A stretch of DNA of 64,000 nucleotides from Nonomuraea sp. PA05 (GTDB taxonomy: Bacteria > Actinomycetota > Actinomycetes > Streptosporangiales > Streptosporangiaceae), in NCBI RefSeq assembly GCF_008086045.1, contig NZ_VSEY01000003.1:124001-188000 (forward strand). Direction: 5' to 3'. The notes below the pieces were generated by a model. The model saw only the letters and a program-made list of their open reading frames with translations. It made no database searches and was not told the DNA's origin. The first letter of the stretch is position 1. The number at the start of each line of letters is the position of its first letter. A program made the translations under genes and the position numbers. Positions 15,876 to 23,929 of this stretch are shown here, one piece after another.

Positions 15876-16331
15876 ATGAGCGAAGAGAAGCACCAGGGGT
15901 GCCGGGCCTGCGACCGTACCGACGTGAGCTTGAAGGCGGACGGGACGTTACGCATGCACGTCCGCAGCAAGGGCGGCAACGCCTGGCTCGCCCCGGGCGG
16001 GAACCGCTGCCACGGCGCTGGTGAACCGCCCAAGGGCGTGCTCGGCCACTACGCGAAGCAGGTGATCGCAACCCTGCTGCCGTACTTCTCCGACCTGAAG
16101 AAGCCGTACGTGGCCGAGGTGATCGGCGAGGCGGTCCAGAAGCACCACGCCAGCCCCAGCGAGACGTTCGAGGCGATCCTCGACGGCGGCTCGGCCAACT
16201 GGCGGCTCAAGCCGGACGGGCGCAACACCGGACGGGTCAGGCTGGCCTGCTACCGGCTCAACGAGCGCCCTGAGGACCTGGCCCTGGAGGAGCGGGTAAA
16301 TGCCGCCCTCGCAGAGATCCGCTACCGCTGA
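15876..16331 (+). CDS. hypothetical protein, 151 aa, N-terminal zinc-finger-like
   Basis: ATG 3 nt after the previous stop. N-terminus CRACDRTDVSLKADGTLRMH, then GGNRCHGAG, forms a C2-H-C type finger; the remainder is helical and basic (YFSDLKKPYVAEVIGEAVQKHH). Likely nucleic-acid binding. Followed by the third GGTACCT hairpin. Confidence 0.65.
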   Translation: MSEEKHQGCRACDRTDVSLKADGTLRMHVRSKGGNAWLAPGGNRCHGAGEPPKGVLGHYAKQVIATLLPYFSDLKKPYVAEVIGEAVQKHHASPSETFEAILDGGSANWRLKPDGRNTGRVRLACYRLNERPEDLALEERVNAALAEIRYR

Positions 16332-16339
16332 CCATCCAG

Positions 16340-16370
16340 CCCTGTCTCTCCGGTACCTGGCGAGACAGGG
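16340..16370 (+). terminator. hairpin, 9-bp stem, GGTACCT in 13-nt loop
   Basis: Arms CCCTGTCTC (16340-16348) and GAGACAGGG (16362-16370) with GGTACCT at 16352-16358. Same loop length and motif as the hairpin at 12918. Confidence 0.6.
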
Positions 16371-16379
16371 CGGTAATCC

Positions 16380-16420
16380 ACAAGACCAGATCGACAACGG
16401 CAGATCTACAAGACCAGATC
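16380..16420 (+). repeat. direct repeat ACAAGACCAGATC, two copies plus a partial
   Basis: ACAAGACCAGATC at 16380-16392 and 16408-16420 (28-nt period), with ACAAGA again at 16422. They lie between the hairpin and the gene at 16441, where a promoter would be expected, and could be regulator sites. Confidence 0.5.
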
Positions 16421-16440
16421 CACAAGAGGAGCCCTCGAAC

Positions 16441-16713
16441 ATGGCCAGCGAGCAGTTCCCTGACCGTCTCCTCCGCCACGGCTACGACAGCGAACGAACC
16501 CGGGCGAGAAGCAACTTGGAGATCGAACTTCGTGACGCCCGAGCGGTCCTGGACCAGCTCACCGAGATCGTGAAGGACGACACCGCGACCATTGTCGGCT
16601 CCACGGCGGCGCGACTGGGCCGCACCGTCGCCGATCTGGTCGCCTACGCGAACGCTCTGGACATGGCCAACCGTCTGGCGTTCCTCTGCCCACCCGCCCC
16701 CGAGGAAGGTTGA
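16441..16713 (+). CDS. hypothetical protein, 90 aa
   Basis: ATG 16441 preceded by GAGGAG. Helical protein with a long amphipathic segment (RSNLEIELRDARAVLDQLTEIVKDD). First gene of a new overlapping chain that runs to 21.6 kb. Function unknown. Confidence 0.65.
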   Translation: MASEQFPDRLLRHGYDSERTRARSNLEIELRDARAVLDQLTEIVKDDTATIVGSTAARLGRTVADLVAYANALDMANRLAFLCPPAPEEG

Positions 16714-16718
16714 TCCCG

Positions 16719-16871
16719 ATGCCTGACGTAACCGTCCCCGACTGGCTGTTGCAGTCCGCTCTCTCCTCCTGGCGGCGGGATCCGAGCCTCTGCCTGGAGG
16801 AGCGGATGCGGGCCGTCCTCGTTGACGCCCTCACCGAGTACCGGATCGTCTACGGGCCGGAGGAGGGCTGA
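16719..16871 (+). CDS. small protein, 50 aa
   Basis: ATG 16719 with GAGGAAGG upstream. Starts MPDVTVPDWLLQSALSSWRR and ends EYRIVYGPEEG. Helical; no family. Confidence 0.6.
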   Translation: MPDVTVPDWLLQSALSSWRRDPSLCLEERMRAVLVDALTEYRIVYGPEEG

Positions 16872-16877
16872 TCCCCG

Positions 16878-17144
16878 ATGGCTTTGATCACTGACACCCC
16901 GTACGGGCGTAACGCCGTAGACGCCCTGAGCGCCGCTGTCGCGCTCGAACGCGACTTCCCCGGCTGGCTGGCCGCGACCCTCGCCACCGTCGCCGCCTCC
17001 CAGCCTCACGGCTCCTACGACCTCACCGCAGGACGGCCCGGCTCGTGGGAGGCAGACCTAGTTCGGCGGCTGCTGGCCGGCACTGTGGGCGAGGACGACG
17101 AATACCTCGGCATGTACCGGGAGGGTGGCAGCGATGATGAGTGA
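16878..17144 (+). CDS. hypothetical protein, 88 aa
   Basis: ATG with GGAGGGCTG upstream. Helical N-terminus, acidic C-terminus; overlaps the next gene. Unknown. Confidence 0.6.
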   Translation: MALITDTPYGRNAVDALSAAVALERDFPGWLAATLATVAASQPHGSYDLTAGRPGSWEADLVRRLLAGTVGEDDEYLGMYREGGSDDE

Positions 17145-17646
17145 GACCGCTGACTGGCCGTACGACGCCGACCAGCATGACCCGCTCACCAAGCTCCGCA
17201 TCCCGGTGACGTGCTTCGTTCCGCGCTGGAAGTACGCGGCGTCGTTCGACCGGGAGTCTGAGGTGCGGCCCACCGACTGGGAGGCTGCGCAGCTCGTCTC
17301 GTTCATCGACGAGTATCGCGAGCACTGGTTCAACGAGACGTGGAAGGCGAAGCTCGCCGAGCGGCCGTTCGATATCGACAGCGGCAATCCCACCAGGATC
17401 TTCCACAAGTGGGCGGACGGTGACTGGTCCTACCGGGTGGTGACGTGGCAGTACGGGCCGGTGTGGGTGCCGGTCTTCCCTCGCCTGCGCGGCACGCACC
17501 TTGACGACCGTCCGAACTGGGCAGGCCCGATGACGCTGGTGCAGGTGATGGACCGCATCTACACCGTCGGTGGCGAGACGTTCAAGCACTGGACGGACTG
17601 GAAGGCCGCCCACCCTGAGATCTTCGGCGAGGTAAGCCGTGGCTGA
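17134..17646 (+). CDS. hypothetical protein, 170 aa, Trp-rich
   Basis: ATG 17134 or 17137 is 8-11 nt after GAGGG; GTG 17125 is less well placed. The protein is rich in Trp/Tyr (RIPVTCFVPRWKYAASF, TWQYGPVWVPVFPRLRG) and looks like a compact beta domain. Function unknown. Confidence 0.65.
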   Translation: MMSETADWPYDADQHDPLTKLRIPVTCFVPRWKYAASFDRESEVRPTDWEAAQLVSFIDEYREHWFNETWKAKLAERPFDIDSGNPTRIFHKWADGDWSYRVVTWQYGPVWVPVFPRLRGTHLDDRPNWAGPMTLVQVMDRIYTVGGETFKHWTDWKAAHPEIFGEVSRG

Positions 17647-17863
17647 TCAGGAGAATCCACTCACCTGCGAGTACTTCCCGAACCACCCAGCAACGCAGGT
17701 GCTCTCCGCTGATCTCTTCGGCATGGGCAGGCACACCACGTTCTGCTGCGCCCAATGCGGCGACGAGCAGGAGGGGCACGTTCGCCGCATCGACCCGCAC
17801 GCCGTCGTGTGGCGGTTCACCATCACCCCGATCACCCCGATCAAGGAGAAGGCTGATGCCTGA
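17639..17863 (+). CDS. hypothetical protein, 74 aa, CxxC
   Basis: GTG start 8 nt inside the previous gene. Contains TTFCCAQCGDEQEGHVRRID, a probable half zinc ribbon. Function unknown. Confidence 0.6.
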   Translation: MADQENPLTCEYFPNHPATQVLSADLFGMGRHTTFCCAQCGDEQEGHVRRIDPHAVVWRFTITPITPIKEKADA

Positions 17864-18125
17864 TGATCTGCACGTGCTGATCCGCCGAGCCATCAACGAC
17901 CCCGGAACGTTCACCACGCGGCGGGAGGGCGAGACGGTTGGTGACTGGGCGGCGAGAGCGGTTCCGATCTCGCTTCGCTCGGGCGACGACGACATGGTGA
18001 CCGTGATGGCCGGCGACATCGCGATCGCGCTGGCGTTCATGAAGCACGCTGGGGACGCCCCCAGAGACGTGGTACGGCGTCTCGCTACGGCCCTGGCAGA
18101 GCAGGGGATGACAGACCGTGCCTGA
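17856..18125 (+). CDS. hypothetical protein, 89 aa
   Basis: ATG overlap of 8 nt. Helical, with VTVMAGDIAIALAFMKHAGDAP in the centre. Unknown. Confidence 0.6.
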   Translation: MPDDLHVLIRRAINDPGTFTTRREGETVGDWAARAVPISLRSGDDDMVTVMAGDIAIALAFMKHAGDAPRDVVRRLATALAEQGMTDRA

Positions 18126-18657
18126 CCTTCCCGAGGAAGCCGTCCAGGCCGCTGCGTCAGCGATCTCGCGGATGCTGTTCTCTGGCCAGCCGGAGTACGG
18201 GACGTGGATGGAGCACGACGAAGACCTCGCCCGCGCGGCTGTCGAGGCTGCTGCTCCTGTCCTCGCCGCCCAGGCCTGTGTTGGTGAGCGAGCCCGCTGT
18301 ATCGCCGACCTCCGCGCCCGTGCCGCTACCGAGCGGGCGCTCCCGCAGGAGAGGCGCGCGGCAGGAGAACCGACCGTCGTCGCAGACCTATGGCAAGGCC
18401 ACGATCGGGCGATGAGTCTGGAGTGGGCGGCCGAGGTCCTCGCCACCGAGAACGGGGGAGCCCGTGATGGTGGCGAGCACGAGCACCGGCAGGCGGCTGA
18501 GCGTCTGCTGGACCTTGTCGACCCGAAGCGCCCCGGCTATGACCCTGACCGCTTCGACGCCTTCCTTGCCGACCACGGACTCGTCTACCACCCGCGCATG
18601 AGAGACACCCTGAAGGCGGCAGCTCACCTGATCGGAGGAGCCCATGAACCCCGCTGA
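18118..18657 (+). CDS. hypothetical protein, 179 aa
   Basis: GTG overlap of 8 nt. Ala-rich helical protein with charged segments; contains LLDLVDPKRPGYDPDRFDAFLADHG. No family recognised. Confidence 0.6.
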   Translation: MPDLPEEAVQAAASAISRMLFSGQPEYGTWMEHDEDLARAAVEAAAPVLAAQACVGERARCIADLRARAATERALPQERRAAGEPTVVADLWQGHDRAMSLEWAAEVLATENGGARDGGEHEHRQAAERLLDLVDPKRPGYDPDRFDAFLADHGLVYHPRMRDTLKAAAHLIGGAHEPR

Positions 18658-18916
18658 GGTGATCGCTGAGGCTCGTATCGCCGCGTTTGAGGAACGCTGG
18701 GGTGACGGCTCCGCCTCCCGGGAGACGTTCTTTAAGGAGGCGCAGCGAGACCTGGACGCGTTGGCCGGCGCAGGCATGGTCGTCGTCTCCGCTGAGGACC
18801 TCCGCGCCGCCATCGAGGTCCTGGAAGCGGTGAACGACCCGTGGCGGTACATCACAGAGGAGCCGGACCTGCTCAACCGCCTCCGTGCCGCCCTACCCGA
18901 GAGGAGCGACCCGTGA
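18644..18916 (+). CDS. hypothetical protein, 90 aa
   Basis: ATG overlapping by 14 nt, AGGAG upstream. Resembles streptomycete small proteins with a C-terminal VVVSAEDLRAAIEVLE segment. Unknown. Confidence 0.6.
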   Translation: MNPAEVIAEARIAAFEERWGDGSASRETFFKEAQRDLDALAGAGMVVVSAEDLRAAIEVLEAVNDPWRYITEEPDLLNRLRAALPERSDP

Positions 18917-19065
18917 GGTATGTGATCCAAGAGCACTACGACGACCTGCGACAGGTGTGCACCAACACAGGAGACTGCGACTGGCGCGGCGGCGTCAATG
19001 ACGAGCCGTGGAAGGTGTGCCCTCGCTGCTTCTCCGGGCTCGAGGCGGTGGGTCCTGGTGCCTGA
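18913..19065 (+). CDS. small zinc-ribbon-like protein, 50 aa
   Basis: GTGA overlap. Four Cys spaced as CTNTGDCDWRG and VCPRCF indicate a compact zinc finger. Unknown role. Confidence 0.6.
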   Translation: MRYVIQEHYDDLRQVCTNTGDCDWRGGVNDEPWKVCPRCFSGLEAVGPGA

Positions 19066-19294
19066 GACGCTGCTTGACGATCTCCCGCTGGGCCTTTTCA
19101 CCGTTGAGTGCGACGGAAGCGCCTGCGGGTCCGGCTCCGCCTTCGGCTGGCACGTCCACCTGGAGCAGCACGGCAGGGCTCCACTGGGGCGAGTCCGTGT
19201 CACCGAGGGCAGACGCACCTACCTGACGGAGGTGCGGGAGCTGCCGACATCCGACGCCTTGCTTCTGGCGATTCAGGGAGCCGTCCGTGCCTGA
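19058..19294 (+). CDS. hypothetical protein, 78 aa
   Basis: GTG overlap of 8 nt. Beta-rich with two Cys (VECDGSACGSG). Unknown. Confidence 0.6.
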   Translation: MPETLLDDLPLGLFTVECDGSACGSGSAFGWHVHLEQHGRAPLGRVRVTEGRRTYLTEVRELPTSDALLLAIQGAVRA

Positions 19295-19499
19295 CTTCAC
19301 CGCCGAGATCCGTCAACTCGTCACCCTGAAAGATGACGACCTGCAAGAGCGCGTTTACGTGGCCCGCCAGGTCCTGAATCGGGCGCACCGAGAAGGCTAC
19401 GAGGAGGGCTACGAGCAGGCGATGCGGGACCGAGGGTTGGCCGACGTGATCGCCCGCCTCGAAACGCACGCCGCCCAACGTGAGGAGAACGATGTCTGA
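19287..19499 (+). CDS. hypothetical protein, 70 aa
   Basis: GTG overlap of 8 nt. A single long charged helix (DLQERVYVARQVLNRAHREG and onward). Unknown. Confidence 0.6.
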   Translation: MPDFTAEIRQLVTLKDDDLQERVYVARQVLNRAHREGYEEGYEQAMRDRGLADVIARLETHAAQREENDV

Positions 19500-19770
19500 G
19501 CCCATCACCGTCTACATCGCTGAAGTGATCTGGTTCAGCGGTAACCCCGTGGACGGGCGTAAGCGCGTGGCCGTGGGTGCCAGCCTCGAAGCAGCCTTGA
19601 ACGCCCTCCGTACCGACGACATCTTCGGTGGCGACCTCGTGGCCACGACGGTCAACAATGCCGCTCTGGGGACCAAGGGAGCACGCACGTGGGCGGTGCA
19701 CGAGCGCGACGAGGAACCCGACGACGAGGGCTGCCTGTGGATCACCGAGGAGAAGGTGACCCATGACTGA
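19492..19770 (+). CDS. hypothetical protein, 92 aa
   Basis: ATG overlap of 8 nt, GAGGAG upstream. Beta strand start (ITVYIAEVIWFSG), acidic C-terminus. Unknown. Confidence 0.6.
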   Translation: MSEPITVYIAEVIWFSGNPVDGRKRVAVGASLEAALNALRTDDIFGGDLVATTVNNAALGTKGARTWAVHERDEEPDDEGCLWITEEKVTHD

Positions 19771-20308
19771 CGACTCCGTACAGCTCCGGGATGTCCTGAA
19801 GAGGGGCTACCAGAAGGCCGTTGCCGCCGAGTTGACCAGGCAGCGCACCCGTGCCGAGGAAGCCGAGCAGGACCGCGACCACTGGCGGGAACGTGCCGAA
19901 AAGGCCGAGCGCCGCCTGATCGAGATCCGCCGCTACATCGACGAGGACTTCCGGTTCTGGTGTTCCCCTAACGGCGTGGCAGGCCGGTACGCGAGAGACC
20001 TGGTCGCCTACATCGACCGCCTCGACGGGAGAGGGGAGGACGCCTACAGCATCGTCCGAGCCCAGTTGAAGGCCATCCGCGAGGAAGCCGCCGGCCTCGC
20101 TGCCAAGCTGGGCGAGGCCGAACTGGCGCTCGCCCGCATGGAGAACCTCAGGGACAAGTGGCTGGCGTGGCCGCCGGACGACATGCACCACGCGGCAGGG
20201 CTCATGCTGTCCAAGTACCTGGACGGCACCGCGTACGGCTCTGATGAGCCACGGCCTGACCCGCCCAGCCTGCCCCCTGAGACGACAGCCACCGAGGAGG
20301 AGACGTGA
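19763..20308 (+). CDS. coiled-coil protein, 181 aa
   Basis: ATG overlap of 8 nt. Residues 25-60 (RQRTRAEEAEQDRDHWRERAEKAERRL) and 95-130 are strong coiled coils; Pro-rich tail. Common type in actinophage accessory regions; function unknown. Confidence 0.7.
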   Translation: MTDDSVQLRDVLKRGYQKAVAAELTRQRTRAEEAEQDRDHWRERAEKAERRLIEIRRYIDEDFRFWCSPNGVAGRYARDLVAYIDRLDGRGEDAYSIVRAQLKAIREEAAGLAAKLGEAELALARMENLRDKWLAWPPDDMHHAAGLMLSKYLDGTAYGSDEPRPDPPSLPPETTATEEET

Positions 20309-20502
20309 CCACCGCTGAGGATCGCTGGCACTCCCGCCAGTGCGCCTACGGCCGGACCGGCGACCCAGAGGACGAGTGCCACTGCCCCGACCCGATCACC
20401 CCGGACGCGCCCCGCAAGACGTGCGGGCACACGATGGACACCTACTGCACCTGCTACCTGCTGGAGTACGTGAACCCGGACGACTACGGGCCGTTCGAGT
20501 GA
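20305..20502 (+). CDS. small Cys-rich protein, 65 aa
   Basis: GTGA overlap. Six Cys including RQCAYGRTGDPEDECHC and CGHTMDTYCTCYLLEY; likely metal binding. Unknown. Confidence 0.6.
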   Translation: MTTAEDRWHSRQCAYGRTGDPEDECHCPDPITPDAPRKTCGHTMDTYCTCYLLEYVNPDDYGPFE

Positions 20503-20888
20503 ACCTCCTCAACCTTGACGCCCCTCCCTTGTCGCCGATGCTGTGTCTGGGAGGCTGTGGCCGTCACCTGACTGCGCCGGAGTCGAGAAGGCGCGGTTTC
20601 GGGCCGGAGTGTGCCGAGAAGCTCGGGATCATCGACCCGCCAGGCCCGCGCTTCTCCCGCCGTTCTGGTGGATGCTGCGAGGGACAGGCCAACCTCCTGG
20701 AGGAAGCCATGCTGTACATCACCACGGACGCGAGCGACTTCTACCACCGCGACCAGGAATGTCCTGCCTTCCAGCGCGGACGCAACGCCAGCGCACCGAA
20801 CAACTACGAGAGCCACCCCATCCGCGAGGTCTCCGAAGAGGAGACAGCGAAGATGAGGCCCTGTACGACCTGCCTGGGGGAGACGTGA
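20499..20888 (+). CDS. DUF6011-like Cys protein, 129 aa
   Basis: GTGA overlap. N-terminal CLGGCGRHLTAPESRRRGFGPECA matches the small zinc-binding pattern of DUF6011 (CxxCGRxLxxPxSxxxGxGPxC). The second half (YITTDASDFYHRDQECPAFQRG, then MRPCTTC) adds another Cys/His cluster. Function of the family is unknown. Confidence 0.7.
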   Translation: MNLLNLDAPPLSPMLCLGGCGRHLTAPESRRRGFGPECAEKLGIIDPPGPRFSRRSGGCCEGQANLLEEAMLYITTDASDFYHRDQECPAFQRGRNASAPNNYESHPIREVSEEETAKMRPCTTCLGET

Positions 20889-21259
20889 CCGACACGCGCG
20901 CCCAACTCCAGTACTGCCCTGAAGCGTTCGTCAGGATGCGCCTGGACGAGCGCGAGAAGGACGCCTGCGGGGCTCTTGAGATCAACCAGAAGGCCCGCGA
21001 CGCCGGTCTGATGGGCTCGACCCTGTGGGAAGAGGAGGACGCAGCGATGCACGCCGTCCTCGCCGACGTGAAGTCGAAGCGGTGGATCCTCGACATCATC
21101 CAGCCCGACCTCGACGCGGGTACGCAGGTGTTCGGCCCTGATCGTGACGGGTTCGAGCGGTGGGGCAAGGCGTACCTGATCGCGTGCGCCCTCGCTGAGC
21201 CGTGGGCCGACCATGAGGACTACAGCCACAAGTGGGCGAAAGGGGAAGTCGAGCCGTGA
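20885..21259 (+). CDS. DUF6221-like protein, 124 aa
   Basis: GTGA overlap. The arrangement (RMRLDEREKDA, a central Trp/acidic stretch, VLADVKSKRWILDI, and the end AEPWADHEDYSHKW) resembles DUF6221, a family widespread in actinomycetes and their phages. A second member lies at 23929. Unknown role. Confidence 0.65.
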   Translation: MTDTRAQLQYCPEAFVRMRLDEREKDACGALEINQKARDAGLMGSTLWEEEDAAMHAVLADVKSKRWILDIIQPDLDAGTQVFGPDRDGFERWGKAYLIACALAEPWADHEDYSHKWAKGEVEP

Positions 21260-21618
21260 CTGACCGCGCGAAGGAACTCCAGGAGGCGATCGACTCCGCC
21301 AACGAGGAGGGCTTCGCCTCCCTCGACCAGGCCGCCGCCGACGAACTGATGCGCCTGTGGGGAGACCTTCACGAGCAGATCCGCTTCGCCTACAACGGTT
21401 GTTGGTCAGCAGGGTGCGAGGATGTCGCCCGCCGAATCGCGGTCCTCACCCGAGCGCTGGGCAGGGCCACACCCTGGCAGCAGGTCCAGATCGAACTCGT
21501 GGAGACGGGCATCTACCAGAAGCTGCACGACCTGTTGGGGATCCCGTACGAGCAGCCCGACATGCAGGCGGTAGTCGAGGTGCGGGCCGAGCGGGAAGCG
21601 AGCCTCGCCGCGAACTGA
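21256..21618 (+). CDS. hypothetical protein, 120 aa
   Basis: GTGA overlap; last gene of the chain that began at 16441. Helical with conserved-looking WGDLHEQIRFAYNGCWSAGCEDVARR. Unknown. Confidence 0.6.
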   Translation: MTDRAKELQEAIDSANEEGFASLDQAAADELMRLWGDLHEQIRFAYNGCWSAGCEDVARRIAVLTRALGRATPWQQVQIELVETGIYQKLHDLLGIPYEQPDMQAVVEVRAEREASLAAN

Positions 21619-21636
21619 GGTGTCACCTGCACATAC

Positions 21637-21768
21637 GTGGCATATTTGACCTTGGAAGCGAAGACGGCCCTCCACCCCCATGGAGAGCCGCCCCGTCCCA
21701 CTACCCTCGCTGAGCCTCATCCACCGCAGAACGAAGCCTCCCGTAAGCGTACATTCGGGGAGGCCGAA
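21637..21768 (+). promoter_or_regulatory. intergenic region with GTGGCATAT, candidate promoter
   Basis: 150-nt gap before the gene at 21769. GTGGCATAT at 21637-21645 repeats the right arm and -10 of the 6398-6424 site, followed by TTGACC. The region also contains a run of translatable codons but no ribosome site, so I read it as regulatory. Confidence 0.4.
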
Positions 21769-22554
21769 ATGTCCCAGCGCACCTACGACCTCGAACGCCT
21801 GTGTGCCGGCGCCTGCATGAACGGCTACCGGCGTAAGGTCCGCTCCTACGAGCACGCCTACGCCGTCTACCGCGCCGCCCATACGGAATGGCAGGCCGAC
21901 GCCGCGGCGTGGCATGCCCCGCTCGTGTGGCCAGACGAGCCCGCCGAGCCGGAGGAGCCGCGCCTCCCGTACCGGATCGAGGGTGACCCGGTGTTCTGCC
22001 CGGACTGCGTGTACGCCTGCAAGTCGAAGCTGTCGAAGCTGGACGGCGCCGCCTGCGTGTACCTGCGGGAAGCGGACGGATTCCGAGGCCAGTCCGACCA
22101 GGCGAAGGTGTCGTCCAAGGGCAGCGAGCCGCCGTCGCTGTCGCCGGCCGTCGAGGACATCGACGAACTGGACGGGTGGCTGCGCGACTGGAAAGCCGCC
22201 TACCTGGGGGCGGAGACGATGGCCAGGCAGGGCATGCTCGCCGACTCCGTCACCCTGGGAACGGCATGGCTGGTGGTGCGAGCGGAACGCATCCTCGCCC
22301 ACCCGGACCTGGCGCCCGCGTTCGGCGAGGAGGTCAACCGCTGGCACGGCAGGCTCGTCCGCTACGACCCGTCAGACGTTGTCGTCGAACCGCTCAGGGG
22401 AGCGCGCTGCGCGGAATGCAACGGTCTCACCCTGGAGCGGAAGGTGGGCGAGGACAAGGTGACGTGCCGGCGCCGTACCTGCGAGCGGGTCCTGAAGTGG
22501 TCGGAGTACCAGGAGTTGGTGGACGAGGCCAAGAAGGTACGTAAGGCATCGTGA
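21769..22554 (+). CDS. hypothetical protein, 261 aa, N- and C-terminal zinc-finger motifs
   Basis: ATG 21769 with GGGGAGG upstream. N-terminal part has CAGACMNGYRRK and VFCPDCVYAC; C-terminus has ARCAECNGLTLERK and VTCRRRTCERVLKWSEY, like a zinc ribbon followed by a helix. The middle is helical. Probably nucleic-acid binding; no named family. Starts a new transcription unit. Confidence 0.7.
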   Translation: MSQRTYDLERLCAGACMNGYRRKVRSYEHAYAVYRAAHTEWQADAAAWHAPLVWPDEPAEPEEPRLPYRIEGDPVFCPDCVYACKSKLSKLDGAACVYLREADGFRGQSDQAKVSSKGSEPPSLSPAVEDIDELDGWLRDWKAAYLGAETMARQGMLADSVTLGTAWLVVRAERILAHPDLAPAFGEEVNRWHGRLVRYDPSDVVVEPLRGARCAECNGLTLERKVGEDKVTCRRRTCERVLKWSEYQELVDEAKKVRKAS

Positions 22555-22733
22555 TTGTGAACGCCTCCCCGAACTCTCCTCTCGATGTCGTGCGCATGCC
22601 CAACGGGGATGTTCTGCTGCTGCCTGCAGTGTGGCCCGTGCGCCTCACGCCGGAGCAGCGTAAGGACCTCTGTGAACGGTTGTGCGGCGAGTCGCCTGGA
22701 CAGGATTGGACAAGTCCATCGCGAGCGGTCTAA
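22551..22733 (+). CDS. hypothetical protein, 60 aa
   Basis: GTG overlap of 4 nt. Contains VVRMPNGDVLLLPAVWPVRLTPEQRKDLCERL, a short beta hairpin plus helix. Followed by a terminator. Unknown. Confidence 0.6.
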   Translation: MIVNASPNSPLDVVRMPNGDVLLLPAVWPVRLTPEQRKDLCERLCGESPGQDWTSPSRAV

Positions 22734-22758
22734 CGTTGGGAAACAGCGGACGATCTAT

Positions 22759-22785
22759 GCCCCGGAACGCTTCCAGCGCCGGGGC
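22759..22785 (+). terminator. intrinsic terminator, GCCCCGG stem followed by TTTCG
   Basis: GCCCCGG (22759-22765) pairs with CCGGGGC (22779-22785), with an inner CGC/GCG pairing (22768-22770, 22776-22778), then TTTCG. It ends the 21769-22733 unit. The same stem-then-CTTTCG style recurs at 49546 and 41940. Confidence 0.75.
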
Positions 22786-22810
22786 TTTCGCGTGTCTGGG
22801 GGTGGCCCGG

Positions 22811-23056
22811 ATGCGCTTCCACTACGACCCCGACGGCGAACCGTGCGTCACCCGGCAGCAAGCCGCCGATCTCAAAGGCGTGAAGCCGGCAACGGTGGAT
22901 CGGTGGGTTCGCATCGGCTACCTCGCCCCGGTCCCCGGCTGTCCGCCGCGCCGGCGCTTGTTCAAGGTCGCTGACGTGGATGAGGCGGATCGCATGGCGT
23001 ACGAGGCTGCGGTCCGTACGTCGGGCAGCGGCAAGCGGGTCACCCGCGCAGCCTAG
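22811..23056 (+). CDS. MerR/excisionase-type winged HTH protein, 81 aa
   Basis: ATG 22811 has GGGGG 7 nt upstream; ATG 22757 would place the start inside the terminator. Sequence TRQQAADLKGVKPATVDRWVRIGYLAPV, then RRRLFKVADVDEADR, is the small winged-HTH of the MerR/Xis superfamily. It could be an excisionase (recombination directionality factor) or regulator. An integrase is not next to it in this window, so the excisionase reading is unproven. Confidence 0.75.
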   Translation: MRFHYDPDGEPCVTRQQAADLKGVKPATVDRWVRIGYLAPVPGCPPRRRLFKVADVDEADRMAYEAAVRTSGSGKRVTRAA

Positions 23057-23079
23057 ACAGCCGTAGAGATTCCCATAGA

Positions 23080-23112
23080 CGCGCGTCCCTTCGGTGCTGA
23101 GGGAGACGCGCG
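23080..23112 (+). terminator. hairpin CGCGCGTC/GACGCGCG after HTH gene
   Basis: Arms 23080-23087 and 23105-23112, extended by CCT/AGG. A second imperfect hairpin (GGGGGTTG with CAACCCCC) lies at 23231-23262. The 23057-23287 gap otherwise holds no gene I can support; GGAG before 23288 is the next ribosome site. Confidence 0.55.
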
Positions 23113-23287
23113 GCTCCGCAGGACGTGCCCCCATGGCCTGTGTCGAGCCCTCCCCAGGTCGCCCGGTCCCGTGTCTGCGAGGGTCGCGGGCCGGGCGGCC
23201 AACCCCTCATCGTGCGGCCTGCCTCTTCCGGGGGGTTGGTGGCGGGCCGCACCACAACCCCCTGTACAGCCCCCTTGGAGATCACCG

Positions 23288-23929
23288 ATGAAGGTGTACG
23301 CCGCGATCAGCAACTACGACTCCTACGACTACGACGGTGGCTACGAAGTGGTCGGCGTATTTGCCGACCGGGTCGACGCCGAGCAGTGCGAACTCGCAGA
23401 TGGAGTGCTGGCATTCGACGTGTTGGACGGCCCGGCGTACGTGCGGGACCGGCACGTGGTGACCCTGTACGACAGTCTTTTCCGTGGCCCCGAGCGGACG
23501 TCTTACCGCCGCATCGACACAGGCAACGGCGACACGCTGGAGGAGCACGGCTGGCGGGCCGTGTTCGAGACGTTCGACTCAGGTCGCGCGGACGCGAAGA
23601 TGGCCGAGTGGCAGGCCGAACATAAGCGGCGCGCCGCCGAGTTCGTCGCCTCGCTGGACCGTATCGACGTGAAGGTCTGGTACGAGCCAGGTGACGGATA
23701 TGCGTTGGTGCTGACGCCGCTGCACCTGCCGGAGAGAGCGCTGCGGGTGTCGCGTGACTTGATCACCGACCAGGCGGGCATGCCGCGAGGAGCGACCCTG
23801 CATGCCCAGTGGTTCACCGTGGACACGTTGACGCTGGACCACATCGACGGGTTCAAGGTGTGCCGGGCCCCGGCCAAAGACGGGCTTGCGACGCTACCGA
23901 CCGCGACCGCTTCCAGGGCGAGTTCCTGA
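23288..23929 (+). CDS. hypothetical protein, 213 aa, acidic
   Basis: ATG with TTGGAG upstream. Begins MKVYAAISNYDSYDYDGGYEVVGVF followed by DAEQCE, similar in style to small phage/plasmid proteins starting MKVY and carrying a YDYDG motif. The rest is alpha/beta with a helix (RADAKMAEWQAEHKRRAAEF). Function unknown. Its stop overlaps the next ATG. Confidence 0.7.
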   Translation: MKVYAAISNYDSYDYDGGYEVVGVFADRVDAEQCELADGVLAFDVLDGPAYVRDRHVVTLYDSLFRGPERTSYRRIDTGNGDTLEEHGWRAVFETFDSGRADAKMAEWQAEHKRRAAEFVASLDRIDVKVWYEPGDGYALVLTPLHLPERALRVSRDLITDQAGMPRGATLHAQWFTVDTLTLDHIDGFKVCRAPAKDGLATLPTATASRASS

